DNA of 64,000 nt. Origin: Hymenobacter sp. DG01 (GTDB taxonomy: Bacteria; Bacteroidota; Bacteroidia; Cytophagales; Hymenobacteraceae). Position numbers and translations under genes: made by a program. The stretch is from positions 186,001-250,000 of the forward strand of contig NZ_CP040937.1 in NCBI RefSeq assembly GCF_006352025.1, read 5' to 3'. Positions 25,552 through 33,805 of this stretch are shown piece after piece; positions within the stretch are counted from its first letter, which is position 1, and each line of letters begins with the position of its first letter. The notes below the pieces were generated by a model. That model did not search any database and was not told the origin of the DNA. It was given only the letters and a program-made list of their open reading frames with translations.

Positions 25552-26718
25552 CTACTTTCTGGGTGCGGCTTCCACCCCAGAGTATTGGAGCACCATCTGC
25601 GGCAGACGCTCGCCTTTAATTTGAATTTGGGCCACCTCGGCGTTAAATTGCCCCAGCTCATCGGCCGTAAACCGCACCGCCGATGCCCCGTTGTTCTCCA
25701 GCATGTGGGCCATCTGCGTGGTGCCTGGGATGGGCACAATCCAGGGTTTCTGCGCCTGTAGCCAGGCCAGCGAGATTTGGGCGGGCGTGGCGCCTTTGCG
25801 GGTGCCCCAGCTCTTAATGAGTTCCACCAAGGCCAGGTTGTGGGGCATATTCTCCGCTGAGTACCGGGGAATCATGCTGCGACCGTCGCCGGGCGCAAAC
25901 GACGTTTTGGCGTCGATGGTACCGGTGAGAAACCCACCGCCCAGCGGGCACCAAGGCACGAAGCCGATGCCGAGTTCCTGGCACAGCGGCAGCATGTCGG
26001 CTTCCGGGCCCCGCCAGATGAGGGAGTATTCGTTCTGAATCGCCGTTATCGGATGCACGGCATGGGCACGCCGGACGGTTTGCAGGCCCGGCTCGGACAG
26101 GCCGTAGTGCAAGACTTTGCCCTGGCTCATCAGGTCTTTGATGGCACCCACCACGTCCTCGATGGGCACGGCCGGGTCCACCCGGTGCTGGTAGAGCAAA
26201 TCGATGCGGTCGGTGCGCAGGCGCTGCAGCATGTTATCGACCACCACCTTGATGTGGTCGGGGCGGCTGTTCACGCCCGGCAGCCGCTGCCCGGTTTTTT
26301 GGTCGAAATTCCAGCCGAACTTCGTCGCAATCACGATGTTGTTTCGGAAGGCCCCAACGGCTTCGCCCAGGATGCGCTCCACCTCCCACGGGCCGTACGC
26401 CTCCGCGGCATCGAAAAAGGTGACGCCCTGGTCGTATGCCGTACGGATGATATGGTGCATTTCGGCCCGGTTGGGGACCAGCGTCTGGTAGGTGCGGCTC
26501 ATGTTCTGCACGCCCAGGCCGATGCTGGACACTTCCAGGGTGCCCAGCTTGCGGCGGCCACTCACCTGGCTTTTCGCCGTGGCGGAGCGAGCCGAAGAAC
26601 CGGTAGCAGCTACGGTGCACGCAGACGGCAGCATGGCGCCGCCCGCCAGGATCAAACCGGCTTTCAGCAGGTCGCGGCGGTTGAGACCGGACGCCGGCTT
26701 TTCGAGGGAATTGTCCAT
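25552..26718 (-). CDS. Tat-exported aldo/keto reductase
   Basis: It has 388 residues. A twin-arginine motif, NRRDLLKAG (R14-R15), and a hydrophobic stretch with C34 mark export through Tat, possibly with lipidation. The reductase tetrad is D103 (FFDAAEAYG), Y108, K133 (ATKFGW) and H178 (LLYQHRVD). IVPIPGTTQMAHMLENNGA is the C-terminal cofactor segment. An exported NADP-dependent enzyme must carry its cofactor from the cytoplasm. It could act in the periplasm alongside the PaoABC-like oxidase. It lies behind operator-promoter 7. Confidence 0.9.
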   Translation of the reverse strand: MDNSLEKPASGLNRRDLLKAGLILAGGAMLPSACTVAATGSSARSATAKSQVSGRRKLGTLEVSSIGLGVQNMSRTYQTLVPNRAEMHHIIRTAYDQGVTFFDAAEAYGPWEVERILGEAVGAFRNNIVIATKFGWNFDQKTGQRLPGVNSRPDHIKVVVDNMLQRLRTDRIDLLYQHRVDPAVPIEDVVGAIKDLMSQGKVLHYGLSEPGLQTVRRAHAVHPITAIQNEYSLIWRGPEADMLPLCQELGIGFVPWCPLGGGFLTGTIDAKTSFAPGDGRSMIPRYSAENMPHNLALVELIKSWGTRKGATPAQISLAWLQAQKPWIVPIPGTTQMAHMLENNGASAVRFTADELGQFNAEVAQIQIKGERLPQMVLQYSGVEAAPRK

Positions 26719-26812
26719 GGTTCTTGCTTGATATAGAGTGACGACGGTCAGGAATCACGCGGAGCTGGTTCAGCCAGTTGTTGGGTGAATTCGGCTGCTT
26801 ACATGACCGATA

Positions 26813-26877
26813 CAAAGGTCCGGCAAGCCGGCAGCGCTGGAAAAAGAGATTCAAACCAATCAGTGCACAATTCAAAC
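26813..26877 (-). promoter_or_regulatory. AraC-type operator-promoter 7
   Basis: Minus strand: GTTTGAAT (26877-26870) and GTTTGAAT (26856-26849), 21 bp apart, then ACCTTTG at 26819-26813 after 29 bases. It drives the exported aldo/keto reductase, 94 bases downstream. Confidence 0.85.
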
Positions 26878-27009
26878 ACTTAGCGGTGTGCAGCACCCGA
26901 AGCGTCGCCATCGGTGGGGGAAGGGCAACGCGTTGGCTCGTGAACTCGTCGTCGCTGGGGCAAGACGTCCAGGCACCCTACTGACCAATTGCATCCGGTT
27001 TGCTGGGCT

Positions 27010-27074
27010 GTTTGATTTGTGCACTGATTGGTTTGATTCCCGTTTTGGACGGGCACCTTGGGTAAGGACCTTTG
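27010..27074 (+). promoter_or_regulatory. AraC-type operator-promoter 6
   Basis: GTTTGATT (27010) and GTTTGATT (27031), 21 bp apart; ACCTTTG at 27068-27074 after 29 bases. It drives the NAD(P)-binding protein at 27135. With promoter 7 it fills the 416-base divergent gap. Confidence 0.85.
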
Positions 27075-27134
27075 TGCTGCTCCGCTGCGCTACGCGCTCT
27101 GGAAAGCTTTCTACCGTAACTCAACCATTAGCAT

Positions 27135-27794
27135 ATGAAGGTCATCGTAACCGGCGCCACCGGCATGGTGGGCGAAGGCGTCCTGCTGGAATGCCTCCAA
27201 GATCCGCGCATTACCCGCGTACTGGCCGTCACCCGCAAGCCCACGGGCCGGCAGCATCCCAAGCTCCAGGAAGCTCGGCTAGCCGACTTCGAGCACCCCG
27301 GGTCCATCGAAGCCGAGCTGACGGGCTACGACGCCTGCTATTTCTGCCTGGGCGTATCGGCGGCCGGCATGAAAGAGGCCGAGTACACCCGTCTCACCTA
27401 CGACCTCACGCTGGGCTTTGCCCGCACCCTGGCCCGGCTCAACCCGCAGATGACATTCTGCTACGTCTCGGGCGCGGGCACCGACAGCACCGAAAAGGGC
27501 AGCCAGATGTGGGCCCGCGTGAAAGGCCGCACCGAGAACGAGTTGCGGCGCCTGCCGTTTCGGGCCACCTATATGTTCCGGCTGGGCTTGATGACGGTGA
27601 CGCCGGGTCAGCAGCATGTATCGTCGCTGAACCGGTACATGGGCTGGCTGTTTCCGGGCCTTCGCCGCATCGCGCCCAGTTGGGTTTCCACCATGGCTGA
27701 GGTAGGCCGGGCCATGATTAACGTAACCCACCACGGGTACGAGAAGCCGGTGCTGGAAGTCAAGGACATCGTGGAACTGGCGCACCGGCACTAG
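27135..27794 (+). CDS. NAD(P)-binding Rossmann-fold protein (NmrA/YbjT-like)
   Basis: It has 219 residues. VIVTGATGMVGEGVLLECL is the nucleotide-binding motif at the extreme N-terminus. TFCYVSGAGTDSTEKGSQMW and KGRTENELRRLPFRATYMF match the atypical SDR pattern, with a serine but no clear Tyr-X-X-X-Lys. It lies behind operator-promoter 6 and is the last complete gene of the element. It is probably an oxidoreductase of the same response; substrate unknown. Confidence 0.82.
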   Translation: MKVIVTGATGMVGEGVLLECLQDPRITRVLAVTRKPTGRQHPKLQEARLADFEHPGSIEAELTGYDACYFCLGVSAAGMKEAEYTRLTYDLTLGFARTLARLNPQMTFCYVSGAGTDSTEKGSQMWARVKGRTENELRRLPFRATYMFRLGLMTVTPGQQHVSSLNRYMGWLFPGLRRIAPSWVSTMAEVGRAMINVTHHGYEKPVLEVKDIVELAHRH

Positions 27795-27842
27795 AGCAGA
27801 TAGGAGTGATCAGTGTAAACCTTACACGGGTCACTGGGTCCC

Positions 27843-27865
27843 AGGGTGTTGTTTAACAACACCCT
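27843..27865. terminator. Perfect 9-bp stem-loop after the last cargo gene
   Basis: AGGGTGTTG and CAACACCCT are exactly complementary around a TTTAA loop, 49 bases beyond the stop at 27794. A second perfect dyad, GTGTAA-ACC-TTACAC, precedes it at about 27814-27828. They are a plausible terminator pair or structured right end of the element; there is no long T-run. Confidence 0.45.
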
Positions 27866-27982
27866 TAAAAGGGCGGTACAACCGTTACAGGAGCCTGATA
27901 ATGCCTGCATGGGCTTAGCGGGAAGTGTGGTTCCGGCTATTGTGATGCCCAAAAATAGCTGATACACAGTTGTATGTAAGCT

Positions 27983-28020
27983 CAAATGCGACTTTTGTAC
28001 CAAACTTTTAACCAAGGCCA
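27983..28020 (-). repeat. Right 38-bp terminal inverted repeat
   Basis: It is the reverse complement of 4867-4904 with one difference. The plus strand begins CAAATGCGAC at the inner edge and ends AACCAAGGCCA at the outer edge. Confidence 0.88.
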
Positions 28021-28024
28021 CTGT
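28021..28024 (+). repeat. Target-site duplication, right copy
   Basis: CTGT directly outside the right repeat, matching 4863-4866. CTGTT is the alternative 5-base reading. Confidence 0.7.
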
Positions 28025-28418
28025 TCTGCCGATGGCCCCGCGTCCCGCTGGTTTTCACTAGCCAGCACAAACCGAAAATAGAGGTAGTTGTTGACGGTCA
28101 GCGCATCGAGCTGGTGGGGGCTCACGCGGGGAAACAAAGGGGCCAGCAACGGCGGCAACTCCAGATAAAACAGGTAAGCCTGTAGTTCGACTTCGCTACT
28201 AAGCTGCTCCTTGAAGCCTGCACTCAGGGGCATAGGGGCGATATGCTGACGGAGTACCTGTAAGTACATAAAGTAGAACGAGCCAAGGTATAGGCCAGCA
28301 GAGGGTTAGGAGCACCCTGCTCCTCCGCTACTTCAGCTGGTATGTGCCCGCTCGTCAAACTTACAGACAAAAACGGATTGCAACTAATTTTAATAGCACA
28401 CCCCGACACTTGGGCCAC

Positions 28419-29126
28419 TTACCGTTCCTTCATCTCCCGCACCGCCCGCTGTATTTTATCATACAGGCCGTGCACGTCTATGGCCAACTCCTCTATTTCC
28501 TCCGGCAGGAAGTCGTCGGCAAGGTGCATGGCTACTTCATCGCTTAGCAGCTGCAGGCAGGAAGCGTGATAAGCCAACTGCCGCTTTATCTGCTGCAGGC
28601 GCTCCGCACTCGGCTCGGTGTCGGTGCCGGGGTAGTAGGGCATATCGTCCGGATTCACTGGCGTAAACTCCAGCGTTGCAATATTTTGCTCCTCATCCTC
28701 CGCTCTGTGCACCGGCACAAAGCCTGCGGCCAGGGCGGCATTCTGCGCTGCTTCAAACGTCTTACGGCCGAAATTGCGGCTAATGGTAATGTGCTGGACC
28801 TCCCGCCCATCCAGGAAAAGGTGCGGTAGGATTACCTCCCGTAAGGCCTTGCTCATATAGTGATGGCCCCGGTGCTGCGGCGGCACATAAACATGCAGAT
28901 CCGCTGGCCCATGATCCAACACGATACCTACGTATTCCTGTAGCTCATTGCGAATCAGGTACACCTTAGATCCGTGCTGGCGCCGGTCGGTCTGGTCCGG
29001 CCTGGGGGCTTCCAGCCACAGACTGGCCCACACTACGGACTCGGTAAGCGGGCGTAGGATAAGAATTTCGGGGCCATCGCCGCCGTTGGCGCGGGCCAGC
29101 ACGCTGTGTAGGGTTTCATGGGTCAT
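28419..29126 (-). CDS. GNAT-like acetyltransferase, 235 aa
   Basis: The ATG at 29126 is preceded by GAGGA and is preferred over the GTG-type start at 29150. LHVYVPPQHRGHHYMSKALR near residues 105-125 fits the acetyl-CoA pyrophosphate-binding loop of GNAT enzymes, and RKTFEAAQNAALAAGFVPVH is the typical C-terminal helix and strand. The last 80 residues are an extra helical domain of unknown use. The substrate is unknown. It is directly upstream of the interrupted gene and could have shared its transcript. Confidence 0.6.
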   Translation of the reverse strand: MTHETLHSVLARANGGDGPEILILRPLTESVVWASLWLEAPRPDQTDRRQHGSKVYLIRNELQEYVGIVLDHGPADLHVYVPPQHRGHHYMSKALREVILPHLFLDGREVQHITISRNFGRKTFEAAQNAALAAGFVPVHRAEDEEQNIATLEFTPVNPDDMPYYPGTDTEPSAERLQQIKRQLAYHASCLQLLSDEVAMHLADDFLPEEIEELAIDVHGLYDKIQRAVREMKER

Positions 29127-29221
29127 ATCCTCAGCAGAACGTAACGGCACTCAGCGGATCGAATAAACAATATACTTCCCTATGCCCTGCGCATTCGGGA
29201 ACTCCCTGTCCTCGGGCGTTA

Positions 29222-29881
29222 CTACTGCTGCAACCGCAACAATGCCTCGTTTATGACCTGAGCGAGCATCAGGGCGCGAGGGTGATCGAGTTCGTATTGT
29301 GACATTGGAGCATCTGTATTTCTGTTTTGATAGGCATACAGCGCTTCGGAAGAAGTATCCTTCCACACCGAAGCTACATTGTCAACCGCCTTACGATATG
29401 ACGCAGCTAGCCCGCCCAGGAGGCCTTTATTCTGGGGCGTTGCTTCCTGTGGCGGTGCCGTGGGGGCTTCAGTGATTTTCAAATAAGGAGTCGTTAGCTC
29501 TCTACGTTGCAGGTTGCTCAATAAGGCAGCGGTTGAACGGGTATTGTGATTGAATAGACACGCGTAATATCCGGTTGATTCTCCCGCCCGAAATACCGCT
29601 ATCAAGGTAATTTTATGGCCCTCCCGCACGGCTATGTCATCCTGCAAGAATTTGATGCTCATTTCCGGCCCATTTTCCAGCTGCAGAAAGATTTCATGGG
29701 TTGTCGTATTGTACGACTTAATAACCGGAGCCTCGATTTTACCCCGTAATACTGGATCACCCACTAAATTTCGCCCGGTGGTAATCTGGCCTCCGCCGCC
29801 TTCAGTATACATGTGCGTCTGGGTGTGCTTTTGCGAGCTTACTACGGTGCCAGAAACGTATTCATAGGTAAAATTTTCCAT
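29222..29881 (-). CDS. Hypothetical protein, 219 aa
   Basis: From the ATG at 29881 the protein starts MENFTYEYVSGTVVSSQKHT. The first two thirds are beta-rich and polar (ITTGRNLVGDPVLRGKIEAP; HKITLIAVFRAGESTGYYAC). A proline/alanine-rich linker leads to a helical end. There is no signal peptide or membrane segment. Together with the next gene upstream it forms a stretch visibly poorer in G and C than its surroundings, suggesting separate arrival. I do not recognise a family. Confidence 0.5.
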   Translation of the reverse strand: MENFTYEYVSGTVVSSQKHTQTHMYTEGGGGQITTGRNLVGDPVLRGKIEAPVIKSYNTTTHEIFLQLENGPEMSIKFLQDDIAVREGHKITLIAVFRAGESTGYYACLFNHNTRSTAALLSNLQRRELTTPYLKITEAPTAPPQEATPQNKGLLGGLAASYRKAVDNVASVWKDTSSEALYAYQNRNTDAPMSQYELDHPRALMLAQVINEALLRLQQ

Positions 29882-30031
29882 CACGATACTTGGGGGTAAA
29901 AGTGGCATCTGAATAACCACCGCAGAGTTAACGAAGTAGTGGGAGATTCTTTACAGCGGAAGGCATCGCCGTCAGCGAATCGAAAGAATGAGTTCCCGTT
30001 GGACCGGTCTTGCCAGCGGTACACAAAGGCC

Positions 30032-31249
30032 TTACTGAATGGTAAGCACTAGCTCCTGCGTAAACTCCTGCTTCAGGTTTTTCGCGGTCAAGGCTACTTT
30101 AAAAAGCAGTTGCTGGCCAGCGGCCTGCCCAGGAATGTATAGGCGCAAAGCCTGCTGAAAAGCCTCGTTTTGAACCCCATGCTTTATACTCTTAATACTG
30201 CCTTCAATCATATAATACCCCCTGTACTCCTGCACGGACGGGTAACCTAAGCGGAAAACGTGCGCTGAATAATTATGCTGCTGGGCTGGATCTGGGTGGA
30301 TTTTAGTGGCAATACTTACACCCGGATCATTTTTAAACGTGATGGTAATGGAGCAATCCTCCACGTATTGATCGCTGTCATTTACCAGTAGAAAATTCAG
30401 CTGGTGGGCCTGCTCCTCGAATTTGGCATACAGATCGTGTTCTCGGTAGGTACTCTCTACCTCCGCCAGATTCTTTTCCAGTTGCTCAATAGTTCGATCC
30501 TCGTATCTGCTGCCCCCTTGCATTCTGCCGGCCAGTGCCGCTAAGCTGGTCCCCTGGAGCGACTGTAGATGCTGTGATACTAGGTGAGTGCTCCAATTGG
30601 TTTGTGCCTTCTCCTTATCTAATCGTTCTTTTTCGCGCTTATCCGCTAGAATACGGGTTATTTTCTGGCGGTTAGCTTCTGATGGAAATACTTTGTCGGC
30701 GCATGTGGATGCGGTTGCCGTGGTTACGCCATTTACCATCAGTAGTACCCGCAGTTTGCCGGCGAACGGATCTGCTGTAAGCCGCCGTTTAAACATTTGA
30801 TCAATATCGGCTCTCGTTATCCGAGCGGTAGACGTGCCAACTCGAATGAAGGAGTCTCCTACCTGCAATTTTTGCTTACCGCGCTCAAACTCCTTGCGCA
30901 TCATATAAGGAGGATGAGTATTATATATTCTGAATACCCCTATCAACTTCCCCTGTACTGTAGTATAGAAATACTCAAAGGGAATAAGCGGCTCCACATG
31001 ATCCCGCAGTAACTGATGGTAAACAGCATCATCTAGCAGATCATCAGGCAGTAAGCCAATGAGGTCCCGGCTATTATCTACGTAGTGTTTTACACCCACG
31101 ATGAGGTACCTATCTTCCTCAACCGGCGCGTTGGCCATTGCCATCACATCCTTGATGAAGTCGAAAAATATTTCCGGTTTATACGCCGTCTTTTTGAAAT
31201 CTACGAAGGTGCTTTCTCCTTCTTTAAGGATGATATCCTGAATAGCCAT
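30032..31249 (-). CDS. AlbA_2/Schlafen-type putative nucleic-acid-binding protein
   Basis: It has 405 residues. The N-terminal 150 residues fit the AlbA_2 (divergent AAA-4, Schlafen-like) domain: EGESTFVDFKKTAYKPEIFF, VMAMANAPVEEDRYLIVGVK and SFIRVGTSTARITRADIDQM are its usual three blocks. The C-terminal half has a coiled-coil-like stretch (about residues 230-265, IEQLEKNLAEVESTYREHDL) and then a beta-rich end. Bacterial AlbA_2 proteins act in transcription control or in defence, where some cleave RNA. It lies next to a tyrosine recombinase in a lower-GC patch. A defence role is possible but unproven. Confidence 0.7.
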   Translation of the reverse strand: MAIQDIILKEGESTFVDFKKTAYKPEIFFDFIKDVMAMANAPVEEDRYLIVGVKHYVDNSRDLIGLLPDDLLDDAVYHQLLRDHVEPLIPFEYFYTTVQGKLIGVFRIYNTHPPYMMRKEFERGKQKLQVGDSFIRVGTSTARITRADIDQMFKRRLTADPFAGKLRVLLMVNGVTTATASTCADKVFPSEANRQKITRILADKREKERLDKEKAQTNWSTHLVSQHLQSLQGTSLAALAGRMQGGSRYEDRTIEQLEKNLAEVESTYREHDLYAKFEEQAHQLNFLLVNDSDQYVEDCSITITFKNDPGVSIATKIHPDPAQQHNYSAHVFRLGYPSVQEYRGYYMIEGSIKSIKHGVQNEAFQQALRLYIPGQAAGQQLLFKVALTAKNLKQEFTQELVLTIQ

Positions 31250-31267
31250 TCGATGATATTGAGCTAG

Positions 31268-32302
31268 TTATAAGCCTATTTCCTGGGCGGCATTATGCTG
31301 CCGGACGCTATCTAGGCGCGTGTAGCGGCGAATCATAGCCGTGGTCTTGTGCTTGGTCTGATTCATAATCTTGCTGTCGTCGATGCCCTTCAATTTGGCA
31401 ATGGTCACGAAGGAGGCCCGCAGCGAGTGCGAGGTATACTGCTTGCCCAGGTACTGCTGCACGATCAGGTTGATGGCGTCGGTATTGAGCCGGCGTTTGC
31501 TCAGGTGCTGGCCGCGGCGAAAGGACAGAAACAGCGGCCCCGTACTGCGGCCCTGCGCCTGTAGGTAGCTGACCCATTCCATGACGGCCCGCACCGGGCA
31601 GGTACGCCGGTCCGGGGAGTAGAACACCGCCTTTTCCTCGCTCTCGCCCTTCTGGTTGGTTTTGCTGCGCGGCAGGTCAATGAGCAAGCCTTCTTCGTCC
31701 TGCTGCAAATGCTCGATGTTCACACTCGCCAGCTCGTCGCGGCGAAAGGCCCCGCTGAAGCCCAGCAGCAGCAAGGCCCGGTCCCGCAGGCCGGCCGGCC
31801 GGCTGGTGTCGATTTCCTGCACGGCCCGTTTGAAATGCTCCAGTTTGAAGGCCGGGGCTTGCTTCTGGCGCACGCCTTCCACGCGACTAACGCCCTCCAT
31901 GAACACCTTAAACTGGTCGTCCGTACTGGGAACCGGCTGGCTGGCCAGCCGGTGGGCCTTGGCAATCGAGGCAATATGCCGCCGAATGGTGGCGGTCTTG
32001 CGCCCCAGTTCCGTCAGGTGCGTAACGAACCCAACCAACGTCGGCACGTCGGCCGGTAACGGCTGGCAATTATACTCGGTGCACCAGGCCGTGAAGCGGC
32101 GCCAGTCGCCGGCGTAGGCTTCCTTGGTATTGGCTGCACCCTCCAGGCCAGCGGCCACGTAGCGCCCGGCCTTCTCGGCATAGTCATTCAGGTGCCGCGC
32201 CTGCCCCACGGCCCGGGTGCTTTCGGTTATACTTGGCAAGTGCTCCATACGGGTCGAGGCAAATGTGAAGGGTACGGGCGGCGGATCATCGTCTTTGAGC
32301 AT
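31268..32302 (-). CDS. Tyrosine recombinase/integrase
   Basis: It has 344 residues with an N-terminal SAM-like core-binding domain (about 40-135) and a C-terminal catalytic domain. Catalytic residues: R187 (GAFRRDEL), K214 (RSKTNQKG), H292 and R295 (TSHSLRASF), H318 (KHKTTAM) and the nucleophile Y327 (RRYTRL). The group resembles plasmid and transposon resolvases such as TnpI rather than XerC/D. A 35-bp inverted-repeat site with core-site geometry lies 40 bases before its start. Likely roles are plasmid dimer resolution or integration. It lies outside the 23-kb element, so a role in moving it is not indicated. Confidence 0.92.
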   Translation of the reverse strand: MLKDDDPPPVPFTFASTRMEHLPSITESTRAVGQARHLNDYAEKAGRYVAAGLEGAANTKEAYAGDWRRFTAWCTEYNCQPLPADVPTLVGFVTHLTELGRKTATIRRHIASIAKAHRLASQPVPSTDDQFKVFMEGVSRVEGVRQKQAPAFKLEHFKRAVQEIDTSRPAGLRDRALLLLGFSGAFRRDELASVNIEHLQQDEEGLLIDLPRSKTNQKGESEEKAVFYSPDRRTCPVRAVMEWVSYLQAQGRSTGPLFLSFRRGQHLSKRRLNTDAINLIVQQYLGKQYTSHSLRASFVTIAKLKGIDDSKIMNQTKHKTTAMIRRYTRLDSVRQHNAAQEIGL

Positions 32303-32341
32303 GCAAAAAGTCAGATATACCGGCTCGTCAAAGCTAGGTAA

Positions 32342-32376
32342 ATAAGGTCGGATAAGTAAAGATTATCCGATGTTAT
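32342..32376. other. Candidate tyrosine-recombinase core site
   Basis: Two 14-bp arms, ATAAGGTCGGATAA and the reverse complement of TTATCCGATGTTAT, match at 12 positions and flank a 7-base spacer, GTAAAGA. Arm length and spacer are what tyrosine recombinases use. It lies just upstream of the recombinase gene. It could also be its operator. Confidence 0.5.
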
Positions 32377-32391
32377 CGTTTTAAGTGCAAC

Positions 32392-32418
32392 AAAAAACCG
32401 AATATGTGACATATCCGG
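32392..32418 (-). terminator. Rho-independent terminator
   Basis: On the minus strand CCGGATATGT pairs with ACATATTCGG (one mismatch) and is followed by six T residues. It ends the gene at 32452-32754. Confidence 0.7.
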
Positions 32419-32451
32419 CTTTTATAGTATTTCTGTGTAGTAAAATACAAT

Positions 32452-32754
32452 TTACCACATTTCTCGTTTCTGTACCCGATTGTTAATATAAGCTAACCAC
32501 GATATAGGCCACAGCAGCAAGTCAACCAATATACCCTTCCATATATAGTCATTGACTGATGGAGCGGGCTCGGGTTCGAGTTCGAGTTCGTCGGCAAATT
32601 CGTCATTCACCAAGTCGTTCCATTCTTCGATGTGCTGCTCCCAGGTTTTACCGGCCTGCCGGAGCTTCCAGATTTTGCGCAGGTAAAAGAAGATGGCCGA
32701 CAACGTTCCGGCGAGTAGCCAGAGCAGCACAGCTAAATGAAAGGGCATAGGCAA
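32452..32754 (-). CDS. Small membrane protein, 100 aa
   Basis: It has a hydrophobic N-terminal segment (HLAVLLWLLAGTLSAIFFYL), a highly acidic middle (DEFADELELEPEPAPS) and a second hydrophobic stretch (ILVDLLLWPISWLAYI). It is probably a hairpin in the inner membrane. It is followed by a good terminator and starts 14 bases after the stop of the next gene upstream (32769), so the two may be co-transcribed. Function not recognised. Confidence 0.5.
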   Translation of the reverse strand: MPMPFHLAVLLWLLAGTLSAIFFYLRKIWKLRQAGKTWEQHIEEWNDLVNDEFADELELEPEPAPSVNDYIWKGILVDLLLWPISWLAYINNRVQKREMW

Positions 32755-32768
32755 AGCCAGCTAAAAGA

Positions 32769-33683
32769 TCAGGGGGTTGCTACTCGGTAGCTGAGGGCCA
32801 CCTTAAAGGCTGGGCCTTTTTCGATCAACGGATTGAGCGGTACCGGCTCCTGGCCCAGGCCAATGTAGTCGATTGTCGCGGGCCACTGATCGTTCTTCTC
32901 AAAAACATCGAGCCGGCGCGTCACGGCATACGCTGCGGTTGCGCGCAGGGCCCAATGAGCACTAACGTAAGCCTCGGCAAACAACCCGTAATGGCCCTGC
33001 TGATACTGAAAATACCGGTCCCGGTCTTGCAGGCGGTAGGCAGTATTAATGCCGTTCAGGTTGAAGCCTGCGGCAAACTTGGGCGAAGCAGCATAGCTGA
33101 GCGTAAAGGTGGTCGGCAGGTCGCCAAAGGCCCGCCACCGCTGGCCCAGCTGCCAATCAAGGCCCAGCAGCACGATGTACTGTGGTCCGTAAAACTGCTG
33201 CCGGTAGCCCAGCGTTAAGCGGTAGGCTCGGCGGGCACTGGTACGGTAGCCAGCCCGAACCACGCCGCCCCAGGTAAGGTCGCGCGCCTGCACGTCGCGC
33301 AAGTCAGAATTCAGGGCGGGCAAAGCGAGGGCCGTCAGTTCGAGCTGAGGGGAAAGCCGTTTCCGGTAGCCTACCAGCGGTAAGATTCCAGTCACGCTGC
33401 GCACCGGGAATCCCGGACGTTCTCCGGTGAAGCGCAGGTGCTCCAGGCTCGTTCCAACCAATACGCTGCCGGTACTGTCGGCACTGACTAGTAGCGGGAG
33501 AATCACGTTAGCCCGGAACACATCGGCCCGGAAGGTGCGCTGGGTGTCGTCGGCGGTTAGTTTGAGAGGCAGAACTTCATAGCTCAGGCCTACACCTTCT
33601 GCATAGCCCTGCGCCTGGCTGGCCATGGGTAAAAGGACGCCGACGCCTAGGCTTAGGCCGGCTACTAATCGAGTAAACATCAT
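32769..33683 (-). CDS. Outer-membrane beta-barrel-like protein (DUF6268-like)
   Basis: Starting at the ATG at 33683, it has 304 residues with a signal peptide ending ASQAQ. The remainder is a regular alternation of aromatic and polar residues in short strands (LSYEVLPLKL, VRAGYRTSARRAYRLTLGYR, HYGLFAEAYVSAHWALRATA, FKVALSYRV at the end), typical of an outer-membrane barrel. DUF6268 is my best guess for the family. The longer frame up to 33983 has no coding character. It may share a transcript with the small membrane protein gene downstream. Confidence 0.6.
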   Translation of the reverse strand: MMFTRLVAGLSLGVGVLLPMASQAQGYAEGVGLSYEVLPLKLTADDTQRTFRADVFRANVILPLLVSADSTGSVLVGTSLEHLRFTGERPGFPVRSVTGILPLVGYRKRLSPQLELTALALPALNSDLRDVQARDLTWGGVVRAGYRTSARRAYRLTLGYRQQFYGPQYIVLLGLDWQLGQRWRAFGDLPTTFTLSYAASPKFAAGFNLNGINTAYRLQDRDRYFQYQQGHYGLFAEAYVSAHWALRATAAYAVTRRLDVFEKNDQWPATIDYIGLGQEPVPLNPLIEKGPAFKVALSYRVATP

Positions 33684-33805
33684 GTAGAAAGAGCGCCGTT
33701 TTGCTTCACGAATGATAGTTGCTGAAAATGCTTTTTCGCACCGTATATATATAAGGAGTAGCCGGGGCGCTACCTGCTCGGGCTTACGGGCGAAGATAAG
33801 AGCTT

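Larger units (their letters stand above)
27982..28269 (-). pseudogene. N-terminal part of the gene interrupted by the 23-kb element
   Basis: Codons from 28269 to 28021 encode 83 genuine residues (MYLQVLRQHIAPMPLSAGFK to GPSAEQ). The last 12 residues (WPWLKVWYKSRI) are read from the right inverted repeat. The natural continuation is the frame at 4862-4398, giving a protein of 237 residues from this start. The true 5' end is unclear: the region up to 28418 encodes, one frame over, a protein-like stretch ending GAPNPLLAYTLARS, and one extra base near 28277 would join it. Function unknown; no family recognised. Confidence 0.7.

Noticed and set aside
23895..25619. A 574-codon plus-strand frame across several minus-strand genes
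   Set aside because: It runs opposite a metallo-hydrolase and an NTF2-like gene with recognised motifs and has no domain of its own.
31268..32302. The tyrosine recombinase as the mover of the 23-kb element
   Set aside because: It lies outside the repeats, and tyrosine recombinases do not make 4-5-bp target duplications with 38-bp terminal repeats.
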